From positions 198,887 through 262,886 of the forward strand of contig NMRA01000526.1 of assembly GCA_002633005.1 (NCBI GenBank): a DNA stretch of 64,000 bases, in the 5' to 3' direction. The notes under the pieces were generated by a model that saw only the letters and a list, made by a program, of their open reading frames with translations, did no database searches and had not been told where the DNA came from. The translations under genes and the position numbers were made by a program. Positions 26,914 to 39,370 of this stretch are shown one piece after another (within the stretch, counting starts at the first letter, position 1; each line of letters opens with the position of its first letter). This stretch comes from Phoronis australis (taxonomy: Eukaryota > Phoronida > Phoronidae).

Positions 26914-29029
26914 CTTCTTGTCTTTGCTTGGAATAATTGTCTGAATGTGATTACGATTAAGCTTTTTATATCGTGCTATCTGCCAGTATGATTTTGATTG
27001 GCCAGTAATGTGCTGACGTTCTTCGTGCCTGTCAAACCGTTTGAGCGAAAAGAGAGACCATTTTTGGTAGTGCTATCTACCATCACGCGGTAGTTAACCA
27101 TCCAAAGACCGATTTCTCCATGCCTGACTAAAAGTCTGGATGACATAGTTTGTTAGAGCCGTAAGAAGCGGAGGGGTGCATGGGCCTTTCCGATGTCCGT
27201 ATTAAATCGTAACACATGACAAAACCGGGGTATTCACCCCCACCTGCGACGGACATGAGGGAGACATGTCGGTACTAATAATATGATATCCTACAAACGC
27301 CAAAGCGGAAGTAGGCGAAAATCAAATTGGTTTGAGTCCTCCAATAACGTTTCCTTTCTAAAATCCTATATGTGTTGGCACAAACTTCTTTATTCTAATC
27401 TCAGATAGGTAGATAGATTTATATATTCTGAGTCCTATTTTACTCAACAAATGGACCAGGATACTCATCACTCAATCATATTTGCCCGAACTCCAAGTGA
27501 GACACGCTCCCAAAAGTTCATGAGATCCTACTGTGAGACATGCGTAAGCAACATTTTCGTGAGATCCTACTGCAGGTCTTAGACTGGTTACAGAACGATT
27601 TGTTTACTATAATATATTTTGTATGATCAGCGATAGACTTCCCCAGAAACGCCAGCTTGCGTGTGACATCAGCGATTTGTGCTATATTTCACTTTTCACC
27701 AGCCGTGTTAACGGTCATTTAACCGCACGTCGCGAGTTTGATGTTGAAGACTTAACCAGTTGCTTGCTTTGGCTATATCCTTGCTATCTTGGTATTCGTA
27801 GCTGAAACTCAATTTGTGTGTCTGTATTCGGTACGTATGATTTTTTAGAATTTGATCATTAGTCATTAAATGCGGTACCATTTTTGACTTATATCAACTA
27901 AACGCGTATGTGTTAATTATATTTTTTCTCTAGGTGTTTTACTTTTGTAATTGTGTTTTCAACCAATCCTCAATAGTCTCTTCAAGCTCCTTAATTATAT
28001 CTGTACAATTTGAAAACCATTAAAATTTTTCATCACTTAAAGCACAAAAGATTCATTCAATTTGTGTCTCTTAAATGATTATGATCAACGTTATTGTATT
28101 TTTTTGAAAACAAACATTTGTATCATATAAGGTCATAGTCAGGTATTCTGAGCCAAATGTACATTCTAATATACTGATAAAAATTAGTTAAAGACTAATG
28201 TTATACTGATACGTCATGCTATTTGTTGCAAAAGCCATATGAATCGTATCAGTCATTAACAACAGGATCTCTGGATCTCTGAAAAATGCTAAAAACATGT
28301 AACTGTCCACAAGTAATTTACTGAGCCAGTAATGTTTAAAGAAAGTGAAATGTATACACATAGAAATGTCAAAGTGCTTAACCTTGATATGCCAAATGCC
28401 ACTTATTTTCAATTTTCCAGTTGTGTTTAGTACTTTTTGAGATACCCAACCTGTTTTGTCAAACCAAAAGTGCCATACTAATTCAATCCAACGAATTAAT
28501 GGACAGGAACTTTGCATCGCACAAAAGAAATTGTTTACAGTATGACGACATTGACCAACATACATGATTTTGGAACGTTGAACTTCGGTTCGCACTATTT
28601 CACCGGTTAGACTACAGTGTCACCTTTTGTTATGAAAAGCGACAATTAGCAGAAATCAGTAGATTAGTTCAGTGGATCCTACGATTATCCGTTCGATATT
28701 TGCTCCTACTAAACAGCCGAAAAAGCCCCTGTAGCCTTCATAGAAACTCGTGAACGTGCTCTATGAATAAGTTGTCAATGATAATACTGATCGTCTGCAC
28801 TCCGGCAAAATGTCTAAAAATAGAAGCCGTCCAGGCCTGTACGGCATAGGTTTAGTTGCTAAAAACGAGTTCAGGAAAAATCAAAGTTTTGATAAACGCA
28901 ATAGCTAAAAAGTGAATGATTGAATACATATTAAAAATATATTTGGGATTATTATATGTTAAATTGTATTTTAATGTAATACAAGATACCTATGACCAAA
29001 ACTATGCAAGCTTTTTAAAAGTTTGATTG
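26914..29029. other. No supported gene
   Basis: The 5' flank of the OB-fold gene and AT-rich sequence. A minus-strand reading of 135 codons at 28188-28595 shows no recognisable motif. Confidence 0.5.
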
Positions 29030-29708
29030 CAATATGATGACAATACCTTACACATATGCTTTTGATATCGTTCGATTCCCCGCGCCGTCATCTTTCCAAA
29101 AATATATGAATTGATCCCCTACCGCGTTTCCTTCATATTTTATCGTCTAATTTCAGTTAGCACTATTTCCCGGTGGACACTGCCATGTTAGCTCAACTCA
29201 AGATAACAGCAACACCTATTGTTATTGAATGAAACAGTATCATTGGTGGTTGCCCGCGCAAGATTCCCGCTAGTTTTCCTGACATAATATGGTAGATGCA
29301 CAAGAAGAAGCATTTTACCTTTTCCATATTTTTAGAATTGTGACCATTTGACCATTTTTCCACGAAATTGTCTGAAGTGATACTTTTTTCACAAATCTGG
29401 ACCTCAAAAACAACCTCCGCTTTTCTGGCAGACTCTTGCTAGCAGATGCGTATATCAGGGTCACCATAGGATCGAATTCGAACCCTTGGTTACGATAGAT
29501 TAGTTCAGTTTTTGACCGCCAGGTGACCCCTTATTCATTCAACATGGCGGTATTACTACCGAGTACCAGGAAATAGAGCGAGCAGAAATTTCACGATAAA
29601 AAACTAAGGGAACGGGGTAGGACAAATTTCTCTGTATATTTGGAAAGATAACATTGCGAGGAATTGAACTATACCAAGTCATATGTCTAAGTCATTGTCG
29701 TCATATTG
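29030..29708. mobile_element. Inverted-repeat (foldback/MITE-like) element, 679 bp
   Basis: The left arm starts CAATATGATGACAATACCTT; the reverse complement of the right end starts CAATATGACGACAATGACTT. The match continues through ACATATG, the GTTC(A/G)ATTCC block, ATCTTTCCAAA and CCCTACCGCGTT/CCTACCCCGTT, into CTATTTCC(C/T)GGT and GCCATGTT, so each arm is about 130-170 bases at roughly 75% identity. The 300-350-base centre has no ORF. No certain target duplication, so the superfamily is open. Confidence 0.8.
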
Positions 29709-32676
29709 TAAACAATTACCTCCATTTGTACTTCTCCATAATATCATGATTATTTAGACAGTGCTCACCTCAGTCAATCCCATAACGAAAGTAATAATAG
29801 AACGCACTAAACGCCAAATTAAGCAAAATAATAAGGCACTTCCGTTCACTAACGTGGTCCAAGAGACAAAGAATACTGAGACGACAACGAAACACGTACT
29901 TATGATTGGACATCGATGGACATTAGCAAGTGGAAGAGTCCATTAATAAAAGGGTTAACGAAGCTTGCACGAGACTAAATACGTAAAAGCAGGAAGAGAT
30001 AACCAGGAAGGGACAACTAGCTAAACCGCCGTTTTTGGCCTCCTTCGCCGGACTAATTTCAGGATTTAAGTTTTGTTTAAAATGAAACGGATGATTTTAT
30101 CAGAGAGATTAAAGCTTTTTCTATAGAAGGATATCAAAAAACTCACTTTGCAACCTTAAACAGTGGTGTAATTGTACTTTGAAAATATCGACTTCAGCGC
30201 ACGCAATCGCAACTTCCCACACGCAGTCACGGGTATTTAAGCTTTTCCGTCGATGTAAAGATGGCGCAGTAGTCAAGTACTCCCTCATGTGCATATCAAA
30301 TTTGCATAAAGGAGTTCTGAGACTCTCGTCAGTTGTTGTCGAGCGCTTGAATGGATATTTAAGCGGTGACCTCCCGCTGAGAGCACGCGCTGATGAAAAT
30401 ACCACAGCTAACTCGCAATCAAGAGGTGAAAACATTCTCATGACCGCAGTTCTGAATTTCAGCTAAGCAAGCTCTATTTCGAGGAGCGGACTTTGAATTG
30501 TTTTTGTCCGCTAACTGTGGATTGCAGAGAAAATTAGAATGAGGTCAACATCGAACTTTCTGCGGCTACCTATCGTGTTGAAAAAAGTTTGAAGTGTCAG
30601 AACCATAGACGGAGCGCGCGGGATGTCTATGATTCCTGTTCTTCAGTTGACGAAAACATTGCTATCGACATAAAGAATGGCCGTGGGAAATTAATTTTGA
30701 GGTGGACACCTGTTTCCAAGAATAATATTAATATTCTATAATATCTCACTCTCCGCGTTTCATTTCTTTGACGTTGTTTGAGGTTGCGGTATCATGAAAC
30801 AACGCCGTCGGGTGAGAGAAGTTCCACCGAATAACTGGAATTGGCTGCAGTTCTTTCCTTTAGAATGGCTGGACTCAACTGTGCCGTTTTATTGGCAAGT
30901 CTCTTGCCTGCCGAAATTTTTCTGAGCATTGAAGACATCGCCCTTATCCTGCGCCAATCAACCTTGTATCTGCTACAGAAGTGTTATACCTAATTTTCTA
31001 CCATTTTAGCACACTTTGTGGCTCTGCTACATTTAGCACTGCCATAATCGTATTTCTTCTTAATTCCGCCAAATATGCATACCTGGAAGTTAGTTTTGCT
31101 CAGTGTTTTTCCAAATTAAGCCACAACAGTTGTTCATCATTAAATGCCTCAAATTGCAAAACGCACCTTTGCCATTCTTAAAAATTTGTATATAATTATG
31201 TGCTATAATTGCTTCGAAGGACCGGCAGTAACCGTGGCTGGAATGTCGGCAGCTTAGCAACTAAGTCTACAGCTAACTCCTGTTGAAATTCTCCATACTT
31301 CAAAATTCTTGTTTGCAAATGCTGATAATTGCCTTCAATGGTTTTCATAATAAGAGACTAGAAATCCGAGTTGTCACACACGCCCAATGGCCTGGTGCTG
31401 CCTTACAATTTCACTGGCCACCTTGCTACAGTCGACTTGCGCAATAGCCGAACTAGTGTCCACATTTGTAGTCACGTACCGGGTACAGGCCCATGAGACA
31501 AGTTGCAGCAACAAATTCAGTACGAATCCATAAACCCTTTTATGCGCACAATTAAATGCGCAAAACTACTCCTGTATTTCTTAAACCTTTAATTTAATGC
31601 TCAAGCTATACAACGAGTGCGTGTTGAAACACAACATTGACCTTGGACCAAAGATGGACTCCTTGCATCAGGACCTTAGTAAGCGGGGAGAGGGCAAGTG
31701 CCACCCCAAAAAATTGGATGCCTCAGGGTTAAACCATGGCAACCGACAAAGGTGTGGGCTGATGAAAGACAAAAAAGAAAGACTTCAAATACTGATCAGA
31801 GAGAAAACTCAAGAGAACTTTAACAACTCGGTATCAGTGTATGGTTTACCATTTGAGGGCCCTGGCCAGAACAATTGTTGTTAGGGTCTCCGTTCTTGCA
31901 GCATAGGTCGTCTAAGCGCTCTTGAAAATGTGCAATTAATCATTCATACATGTATTTCGAAAATTCGAGAAAATTTATAAAGCAAAAGTTTTTCAGTGGT
32001 AGGCCTACATAGGTGGTGCATTACAGGGGGCTGAGGGGGCTTCAGTCCCCACTTTTTTCAGTGCTGCGCCCTCTATACACCTTCGACATGACACTGCCAA
32101 CTACTCACGAGGGGAAGTTGAGATTCGAAATTCACCAAAAACACAAAACATTCGTGCACAGCACAAAAGCTGTCTTGTAAGAAATGACGATGCGTCACTG
32201 CCAACTTAGTTGAAGGCTGAAGGCTGACGTGCAAAAATTCGATCCATCATCAGACCACCATATCGCAAAGAAGGACACTAAACGATAACAGTGATATTCA
32301 TGACTGTATTGAATTAATAACTAGACTAAAGATCGCCCACTCGTATTTGCTTCATACAATGGGTGCAGCATAGCCTTTCAGTCATGAGGGTCTAGAAGTT
32401 ATTTACGCCAAAAACCTCACGGATTGTGCTTCCGAAGCCGTGCTTCACAAGAAAGCTGCCTTGGGGGGCTGTGCAGTTGCTGTTCGGACACGGGATGTTT
32501 ATCTGCATAACTCCAACCGGTCTCAAGAAGAACACTCGAGTGAAAAAAAACCCCAACATATTGGGCACACCAGAAGTGACAGCAGTAAGAAGAGGTGGTG
32601 GGAAAAACTCCATCTGCTTTTTCAAAACATTGCGTTCAACCACCTCGCCTCTTTGCTTGGTGTAAGGCTTGGCTGG
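29709..32676. other. No supported gene
   Basis: Several unremarkable open frames on both strands (for example 30179-30466 and 31597-31884 on +) without motifs, homologous copies or splice support. Probably non-coding. Confidence 0.5.
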
Positions 32677-34455
32677 TTAGAAGAAGCCATGTCGATCCGC
32701 TCTCTTCAGCCAACGCAGGTTCGGGGCACAGGCACCACCTCGAGACTCGTCCCAAGAGCTCTGCCACCCTTCAAAAAGAGTGACCTCCTGCTGTTCAAGC
32801 GAAGCTAACGTCGACGGCTTCTCGTGCGAGCTGCCGGAGAGCTTCTCGGCAGTGGTCACCACTGTGTCCACTAAATCAGAGAGCGCATGAGAGTTTCCTC
32901 TGTAAAAGAAAAATATTCTTAAACCTACAAATATCTTTCAAAAAGTAGTTGCAATGTGAAATACAAATTACCATTGTTAATTTTAATACTATCGTTTTTC
33001 TTAAAACAAATATACCTGGACAGCAGGCCTTCATGCAGCGTACGTCCTGGGCGTCCATTTGGACGCCCTGGCACTAATGTAAAGGCCCTGGCAAGGACGC
33101 CCAATGTATCATTTGGACGCCCTGTCAATCAGAATTTCTCCAGTTTGGACACCCACATTGAAAGATTACTAAGACTCCCAGTTAATCAAAGCAGGAAGTT
33201 GGCCCTTTCAACTGGGAAAGAAATATACAAAGTGTTTAAAATGTTGCAATATTCAAACTATCTTCAAACTATTTGGTAGACCTGTCAATCATTAGCACGT
33301 GGTTGGTTGCCAGAGTGTCTGCTTTCAATAGACTCATNAATCAGAGAGCGCATGAGAGTTTCCTCTGTAAAAGAAAAATATTCTTAAACCTACAAATATC
33401 TTTCAAAAAGTAGTTGCAATGTGAAATACAAATTACCATTGTTAATTTTAATACTATCGTTTTTCTTAAAACAAATATACCTGGACAGATAAGTATTTTA
33501 TGAGCAACATGAAACTCATATTTTAACTTACCAAAAGCACGTATTCAGCTGCATTCTTTTCAATAAATGATTCATCATTCGTTGCCCTGACAATTTCCAG
33601 ACTGTGCGCTTCTGTGCTTACCTGCATGGGCCAACAGTTCAACATCTGCCACATATCCTGGTTCGTCCGCTACCAACTCAGCGATTTCAGGTGTTGACTG
33701 CGTTGCCTCTTTCACCACACGTTTCTGCGAACAACAAGAACCCATGAGAATACATTTATAAGCCACCTTCCTGTTACTAATTTACGCAAGTAGTAACTGC
33801 AACCAATGCGAAACCTAGCACGTGGTTTGTCGCTGCCTACACTGAAACGAACTGAGTAGCCTTACGAATTTAGTAATGAACATCAAAACTACTTAGTAAC
33901 TACTATTACTTACATTACGCCTTTTGTCCAGGTGGATGGTGATTGAAGCAAAATCATTCACATACTCTAGCAGCTTTACCTTCTGCCATCGTATTATCTC
34001 GTTGGTGTCCCCTTTTCTCTCATACTCGTCCAACAACCACACGACCCACCCCACATCGTTCTCCAAGAGCCACTTGAAAGTCTTGCCACAATACTTCCCA
34101 AAGCTCATGACTAAATGGGAACGCCAGTGTTCCCGAGAACCGTGCTGCTTCGCCTGCACCTCAGCTGTTCTAGGATTCAGCCAAACCTCATCGATTTTCG
34201 GATATGTACTCTTTGCCACTAAATTTGCACCTTCGGTACACTGTAATTGAGCTTCCCCTGCTCCTTGTACAGTCGAATCATAGGATAGTCATGAATTTGG
34301 CGATGTCTTATCAGATGTTGACTGAGGGTGAACGACTTTCCGCATACTTCACAATCATAAGATTTAGTGCACAAGTGAGTTTTTAAGTGGCGCTTCAAGT
34401 TGCATTTCACACTGAACGATTTACTGCAGATACTACACTGGTGTACCTCCTCCAT
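32677..34455 (-). CDS. Spliced gene: two C2H2 zinc fingers plus an FGKYCGKTFKWLLEN segment
   Basis: Block a (34219-34455): MEEVHQCSICSKSFSVKCNL...H and YDCEVCGKSFTLSQHLIRHR, two C2H2 fingers. Block b (33914-34219): VMSFGKYCGKTFKWLLENDV, GWVVWLLDEYERKGD and a helical tail, donor GTAAGT. Exon c (33622-33724): KRVVKEATQSTPEIAELVAD..., acceptor TTCGCAG, donor GTAAGC. Exon d (32677-32897): NSHALSDLVDTVVTTAEKL..., ending HGFF and stop. Phases fit for b to c to d. The a-to-b link is unclear: the frames differ and the joining intron is not seen. FGK-x-x-GKTFKWLLENDVG proteins are, as I recall, multicopy in invertebrate genomes with transposon-related genes; their function is unknown to me. DNA binding follows only from the fingers. 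Confidence 0.65.
33049..33068. repeat. Short perfect palindrome
   Basis: GGGCGTCCA and TGGACGCCC separated by two bases, in a stretch with further GGACGCCC motifs up to 33125. Confidence 0.8.
33338..33488. other. Contig join followed by a 150-bp copy of 32874-33023
   Basis: After the n at 33338, positions 33339-33488 repeat 32874-33023, including the start of exon d of the zinc-finger gene; the two then diverge after CCTGGACAG. This looks like two overlapping, allelically different contig ends that were not merged. Confidence 0.8.
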
Positions 34456-36343
34456 AATACAGTCTGTAAACGGAAAGAAAAATTAAAATACTTCAGATTC
34501 CTACCAAACTGTAAAATTCTTGCAATCTGAACATAACACAAATCAGCTGATCGCCAATAATTAGGTCAACAGTGCCAGTACTAAACGGACGGATTTAATG
34601 TTTATAGGTTAATAGCTTAGTAAGTGAGCGATGTTCGAGATCAAACACACGCTAATACAAAGGCCACAACCTGTAATCAAGCACTTTGAACCCAATTCGC
34701 TGAAAATTGGAGGGTTAAAGAGTGTGTAAAACGCGTATTTTGTGGTAGCTGGCATTCTAACCGGAAGTGAAGAAAAAAGGTTCAATTTTACTAAATTACA
34801 GCAACTCAAGACGAACCCGATGTCACACATATAACCAAACCGCCCACTAGTCACGTGCATTCAAATGAGCGAGTCAAAGTTGGCGTACTTTTGAAAACAT
34901 TTGCAATTATAGTTAACCGGCAATTCAGTAATTCGCCGTACGAAGCCGGAAGTACGGAATTTGACCGGAAGAAGTCTACATTTTGTTAAATAATTCCTAA
35001 ACGAGAACGAGGATTGAAATCAAATCTGGCACATCAATTCTACACATGGCCTTTGTGATTTTGACCAATTATTACAGTTGAAACTTACTTATCCGAGATG
35101 ATACATAGCGTTAAACTTTCGAAGCGGAGCCTTCTTGCTAGGAGGCGGCCACTGTAGAGTGACGTCAGTCTCGATCGGCCAATGGTTGGGCCCTGTTGGA
35201 GTTGAATTATTCGACATTTTCGGATACCGTGGTTCCTACGGTGACACGCAGCTGGCTGGCTTTCAGCCCACTTTGTTTTGGTTATGCCTAGTTGACCCAG
35301 ACTGACCCAGCCAGCACTGTCCTACTGCAGACTGGACCGTCATGTTGCGCCATCTATTGTTCTTTATTGTAGTTGATTGTATGCTCTCTGTTTGATTTCT
35401 TCGCTAGTCACATGAATGATATCGTGTTCGTCGTCTTTTCGATTAATTCCGCCAAGTGTCGCTCCTCCGAGCGCTCTCGTTTTTATTTTTTATTCTACCA
35501 ATAGGGTGGTGCCTAACTGAACTTCTATCCAAAATTGTCATATTTAGTTCGTTCGACATAGTCGGGAGGGTTACTGCCTTTTTACTGAACTAAAAGCCTT
35601 GTTCGCCGAGCTGTCATGAAAACGTGAATTTCTTTTTGTTGAGAACCTCTTTTCACTTCGTCTGTGGAGTTGGAGAGGTGTCCTTTTGTAGTTGTTCAAA
35701 CACATATTGTAATTTGTGAAGCTTCAAAAGTATATTTTGTAAATAGCCTTTTTTGCTTCTGGGTGCCAGTGTGTAATCTTTTGTGACCATGTCACACTAC
35801 TTAATGATAGGCGGATTTAGAGTGGGGGTGCAGGGGGCCCGGGCTAGCTCCCCCCTAGGTTGCCGCAAGCAAAATGAAACGGCAAGCAGCGTGAATCGTG
35901 AGGAAACATTGAGTATAGGAACTAGGACTGGTAGCGGATGAGAAGGGAGCTCAGACGCAGAATCACGTTTCACCCTCTTCCCAATGGAAGGTCCACATCC
36001 TGGGTCCCCCCAGCTTTCGGGCCGCCTGTGCACATACGATTGCGCTTCGCCAATTTCTCCCAGGATGTTACCCCCCTTTATGGTATCCTAGATGCAACGT
36101 CTTGTTTACAAGTTTGGCCAATTCCGTCCATTAATGTATTAATTTGACTTGAACAAAAACCTACCGCTTGCCTTCGGACACCATGAATGCTTACCGCTGG
36201 GAATCTCATGTTATGACCTACTTTTCATTTGGCGGAATTTAGCAGACGACAGAATAAAAATATATGTGAACCTTCACCAACTTGTTCAAAATGTTATGAA
36301 ACCTATGGCATCATATAGATAATCACGACATTAACGTACATAC
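34456..36343. other. No supported gene; contains R1 repeat copy 3 at 35205-35490
   Basis: The R1 fragment runs from CGACATTTTCGGATACCG to CCGAGCGCTCTCG and matches 21840-22420 and 14640-14740. The rest shows nothing I can identify. Confidence 0.65.
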
Positions 36344-36619
36344 CCAGCTTTACACGAACATATTGCGTCAGTGGCCTTGTCGTTAGTCAGCTGCATGTGA
36401 ACCGTGTGTGGATCTTCGCTCTTCCTCTGGCTTTTGAAAACTAGCCCGAACGTTTAAAAATCCATAGTCACCCTTGTGAAATCTCACGTCGTGGACGTAC
36501 GATTCTTTGCTTAAGCGCATAGCTTGTTGTCGTTGTCTTAGGGTTTTGTTATAGTTCAAAAAGTACTCGTCTATTCCGTCAGGAACCTCGTTCAACGACA
36601 CTACATTTGACTCTGACAT
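36344..36619 (-). pseudogene. Exon with SWIM-type zinc-finger start, frameshifted
   Basis: Starts MSESNVVSLNEVPDGIDEYF, then MRLSKESYVHDVRFH and YGFLNVRASF. A one-base frame change inside TTTTCAAAAG is then needed to read KSQRKSEDPHTVHMQL and DAICSCKAG before donor GTATGTAC. The GYVHxVR...CRASxKKS...PHTVHxxL...CxC order is that of transposon-associated proteins combining a SWIM finger with a YqaJ nuclease. The C-H half of the finger would be in the next exon, which I do not find. The YqaJ exon at 39371-39759 lies on the wrong side to follow this one. Confidence 0.65.
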
Positions 36620-36988
36620 CTTGGTTTCTGTCGGTTGTCCCGTGACTTTTCGAAAGGGGGCGGAGCTTGCGATAGGTCAATTACGCAACATGGCATTTCA
36701 TGACTAAGGCACTTAGAAAACAAAACATTATTCAACACAAAGTTCATACCATCAAATAATATAGTCTATAATAGTTTGAATACATTACATTGAAAATTTA
36801 AATTTACCTGAACTGTGTCTTTGACTTTTGTCCACATGACAGCTTGCAGCATGGCGGAAGACATCTTGAATTTCTAATTCAAATAGTTTGTTCATTTGTC
36901 AAGAGAGGTCCCTCATACTGGAGCATTACTGCAACAATGGGCCTTGGAGGGTACGGAATCAATAATATGAGCACAAAATAATTGGGGG

Positions 36989-38560
36989 TTAACTATAGAT
37001 TATCAAAAGTGGTATTACAATATTACAACAAGGGCCTTCCAGGGTTAACACAGTATCCTTCCAGTAAACCTTATACAATTGACTGGCGAAAACTGGCAGC
37101 AGTCTTTGCTCATTGCCATCACTTTGGTAGAGCACATACGCATTTACCATTGCGATTCCTCGCAGATGATGAAATACATTCATGTACCATTTAGGGGTAC
37201 GGTGAGGATATTCGTAGTACGAACTTAAATGGTCCATCTTGTGCGTACCCCCCCCCCTGTATTTATTGTAATCATCAATTAGCTTAGGTTTAATAACTTG
37301 CCGCTCACCGCTTTCAGCAACTGACTGCTTACAATGCACAGACTTCGTCACAGTGTCCGCATTATGAATTGATGACAAGCCCTGCACTGCCTTCTTGTCA
37401 TGAAACTGTACAGCGGTCAGGACTCCTTTTTGGCAGAACTTTGGTACCTGCCCTTTCTTCACAGGAGCAGTTTTGAAGGTAGAGAGCATGCCCTTCCACC
37501 TCCACGCACGGTGCAACATGCCCCGATATTTTTGTCTTTGAGGCGCAAGAATAATTCTGGGGAGCTATAAAAATTATCTGTATACACATGATACCCCTTG
37601 TCCTCTAAACCATTTAGTAATTTTAAAACAACACGAGTTGCCAAACTGTCAGTATTATCATTGTCATTTTCCTTACCGGCATTATGCATAGAGTGTATCC
37701 ACTTACACTTTCATTCAGCACCCAGTTCTTGATGGCAAAGTGCGTTCTCTTGGCAGGCATGTATTGTCGAAAACTGATGTAATCTTTAAATCCCATCATA
37801 CTCTCATCTATTGATAATTGTCTACTCGGCTGGTAAAATTCCAAAGACTTGTTATTCAAATGTTCGTAGACAGGTCGAATCTTGAATATGGGGTCATACC
37901 CAACCTGGCCCTTGGCAACACGCAAGTCATTGTTTACAAAATGTAATAGACCATTCATTGATAAAAATTTATTGCAAGACATGATTGACGAGCAAAAATT
38001 GTTTGCAAATATTGATGAAGTTTTCCAGTGATGTTGTACTGATGGTCTTTTCACAAGGCCCATAGATATTTGAAGTGCCGTCACGGCACAGATATTGTCA
38101 GGTAACACGGGAGCCCAGCCTTGCAAACGCGAGTGTGGCGATAACGACTGACTTTTCGCGACTACTTGATCACGTAAATATTCGTCTGGACACAAATCGT
38201 CCTCATAATATCCTCATCGAAAAAAAAGTTTGAAGTAGTTCACGGGTTTAGTATCCTCTAAAATCCCACGACGCCCAGGTACTTCAGTAAATTCTGGACA
38301 TCACGATCGCACAGGTAAGTTTTCTGGGTCAGCCACCCATTCTTCCGGTAAATCGTCGCCAGTGTGCTTCAAAATGGCATCTAAGTCAGTGTCAACTTGC
38401 CCCCATCAATCTCTTCTGAGGTAAAACCTTCAAACTCTTCGACACTATCAGAATCGTTCACAAAAATCGCATAAACTGCATCTAAATATTAGCTGTCATC
38501 AAACTCAAGTCGCCATTATTTACTATCTCAAAACATGTGCTTTTGACTCGCGAATCACGT
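36989..38560 (-). pseudogene. piggyBac-type transposase pseudogene, PGBD-like lineage
   Basis: An acidic N-terminal remnant near 38400-38450 (DSDSVEEFEGFTSEEID) is followed by YLRDQV..., QISMGLVKRPSVQHHW and LSMNGLLHFVNN. The core has QLSIDESMMGFKDYISFRQY (first Asp), HVYTDNFYSSPELFLRLKDK (second Asp) and DDYNKYRGGGTHKMDHLSSYY. In the last the usual GGVDKMD has become GGGTHKMD, so the third catalytic Asp is lost next to a run of nine C on the + strand. Frameshifts near 37690 and 37520 break it. YMNVFHHLRGIAMVNAYVLY is the usual insertion-domain region. No cysteine-rich end follows before 36989. Confidence 0.87.
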
Positions 38561-38769
38561 GCGTTTTGACATCGTTAGAAGCCGAATATTTGAATGAATG
38601 CTTTGTAAAAGTAAATTTGATTGGCTTAGCCACATTTTCTTGTGGGTGTGCCTTCAAAACCAACGTCAATTGGCTAAAATGTGACCCTTATGTGGAGGCT
38701 GTATTCTGGCTCACATTGTCGCAAATAAGCAACTACGGCACTGGTAAGGCAGTGAACCATTGTCGCAGA

Positions 38770-38797
38770 ATTGCGCCCACAACAGTAAGAGGGTTAA
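38770..38797. repeat. Probable right terminal repeat of the 37-kb piggyBac copy with TTAA
   Basis: TTGCGCCCACAACAGTAAGAGGG is followed by TTAA at 38794-38797; read inward it begins CCCTCTTACTG, like a piggyBac end on the 5' side of this pseudogene. No matching left end was found. Confidence 0.5.
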
Positions 38798-38892
38798 ACC
38801 TGAGTGACTGATTCTCAAACTAATTTCCCAGCTGATAATGTCTCTGGTACTTGTGCTCCAGGTAATAATGTATGGATGCAAATTAAGGAATA

Positions 38893-38965
38893 TTAACTCT
38901 ACAGAGCCTGGTCAAAACTAGGTCACATACCCCAGTGTAGCCTGAATTAATTCACACACCATGAT
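38893..38965. repeat. piggyBac-like left end without its own transposase
   Basis: TTAACTCTACAGAGCCTGG resembles the left end of the intact element (TTAACCCTTCAGAGCCTGA), with a second AGCCTGA about 46 bases in, as in the intact copy. No related transposase lies to its right; the next coding segment is the YqaJ exon. Confidence 0.5.
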
Positions 38966-39370
38966 GTAAACAACTGTCTAGCATTTATTTTACATACATA
39001 AACATATATACAAAGCATATATTTTCTGAGAGCAGGCAGGACAAGGATTATCATGAATATTTTAACCACAGCTTGACTTAAAGTTGATTGAATATTTTGA
39101 AAAAAAAAATAATTTCACTAAATAAACAAGATTACCTTTTACTAAATCGACAAAAAATCCAGTAGTACAGCATAGCTGACTAAAAAAATTACCAACTTCA
39201 TCACAAACCCATTTCTCACAATACCAGTAACTTTTGAAGTTAAAGCTTAATATTTACTTTTTTCAGAATAAAGAAAAATACAATCTTTCCTGTTGTCACA
39301 GACTTCAGAATCTGATAGAAATTAGATAATTATATATTACACTGCAAATAGTAACATTACTTAACAGTTG

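Noticed and set aside
29070-29100. GTTCGATTCCCC resembling a tRNA B box
   Set aside because: No A box or cloverleaf; it is part of the inverted-repeat arm and recurs inverted at the other end.
30179-30466. 95-codon plus-strand ORF
   Set aside because: No motif, no homologous copy and an overlapping antisense ORF; composition gives no support.
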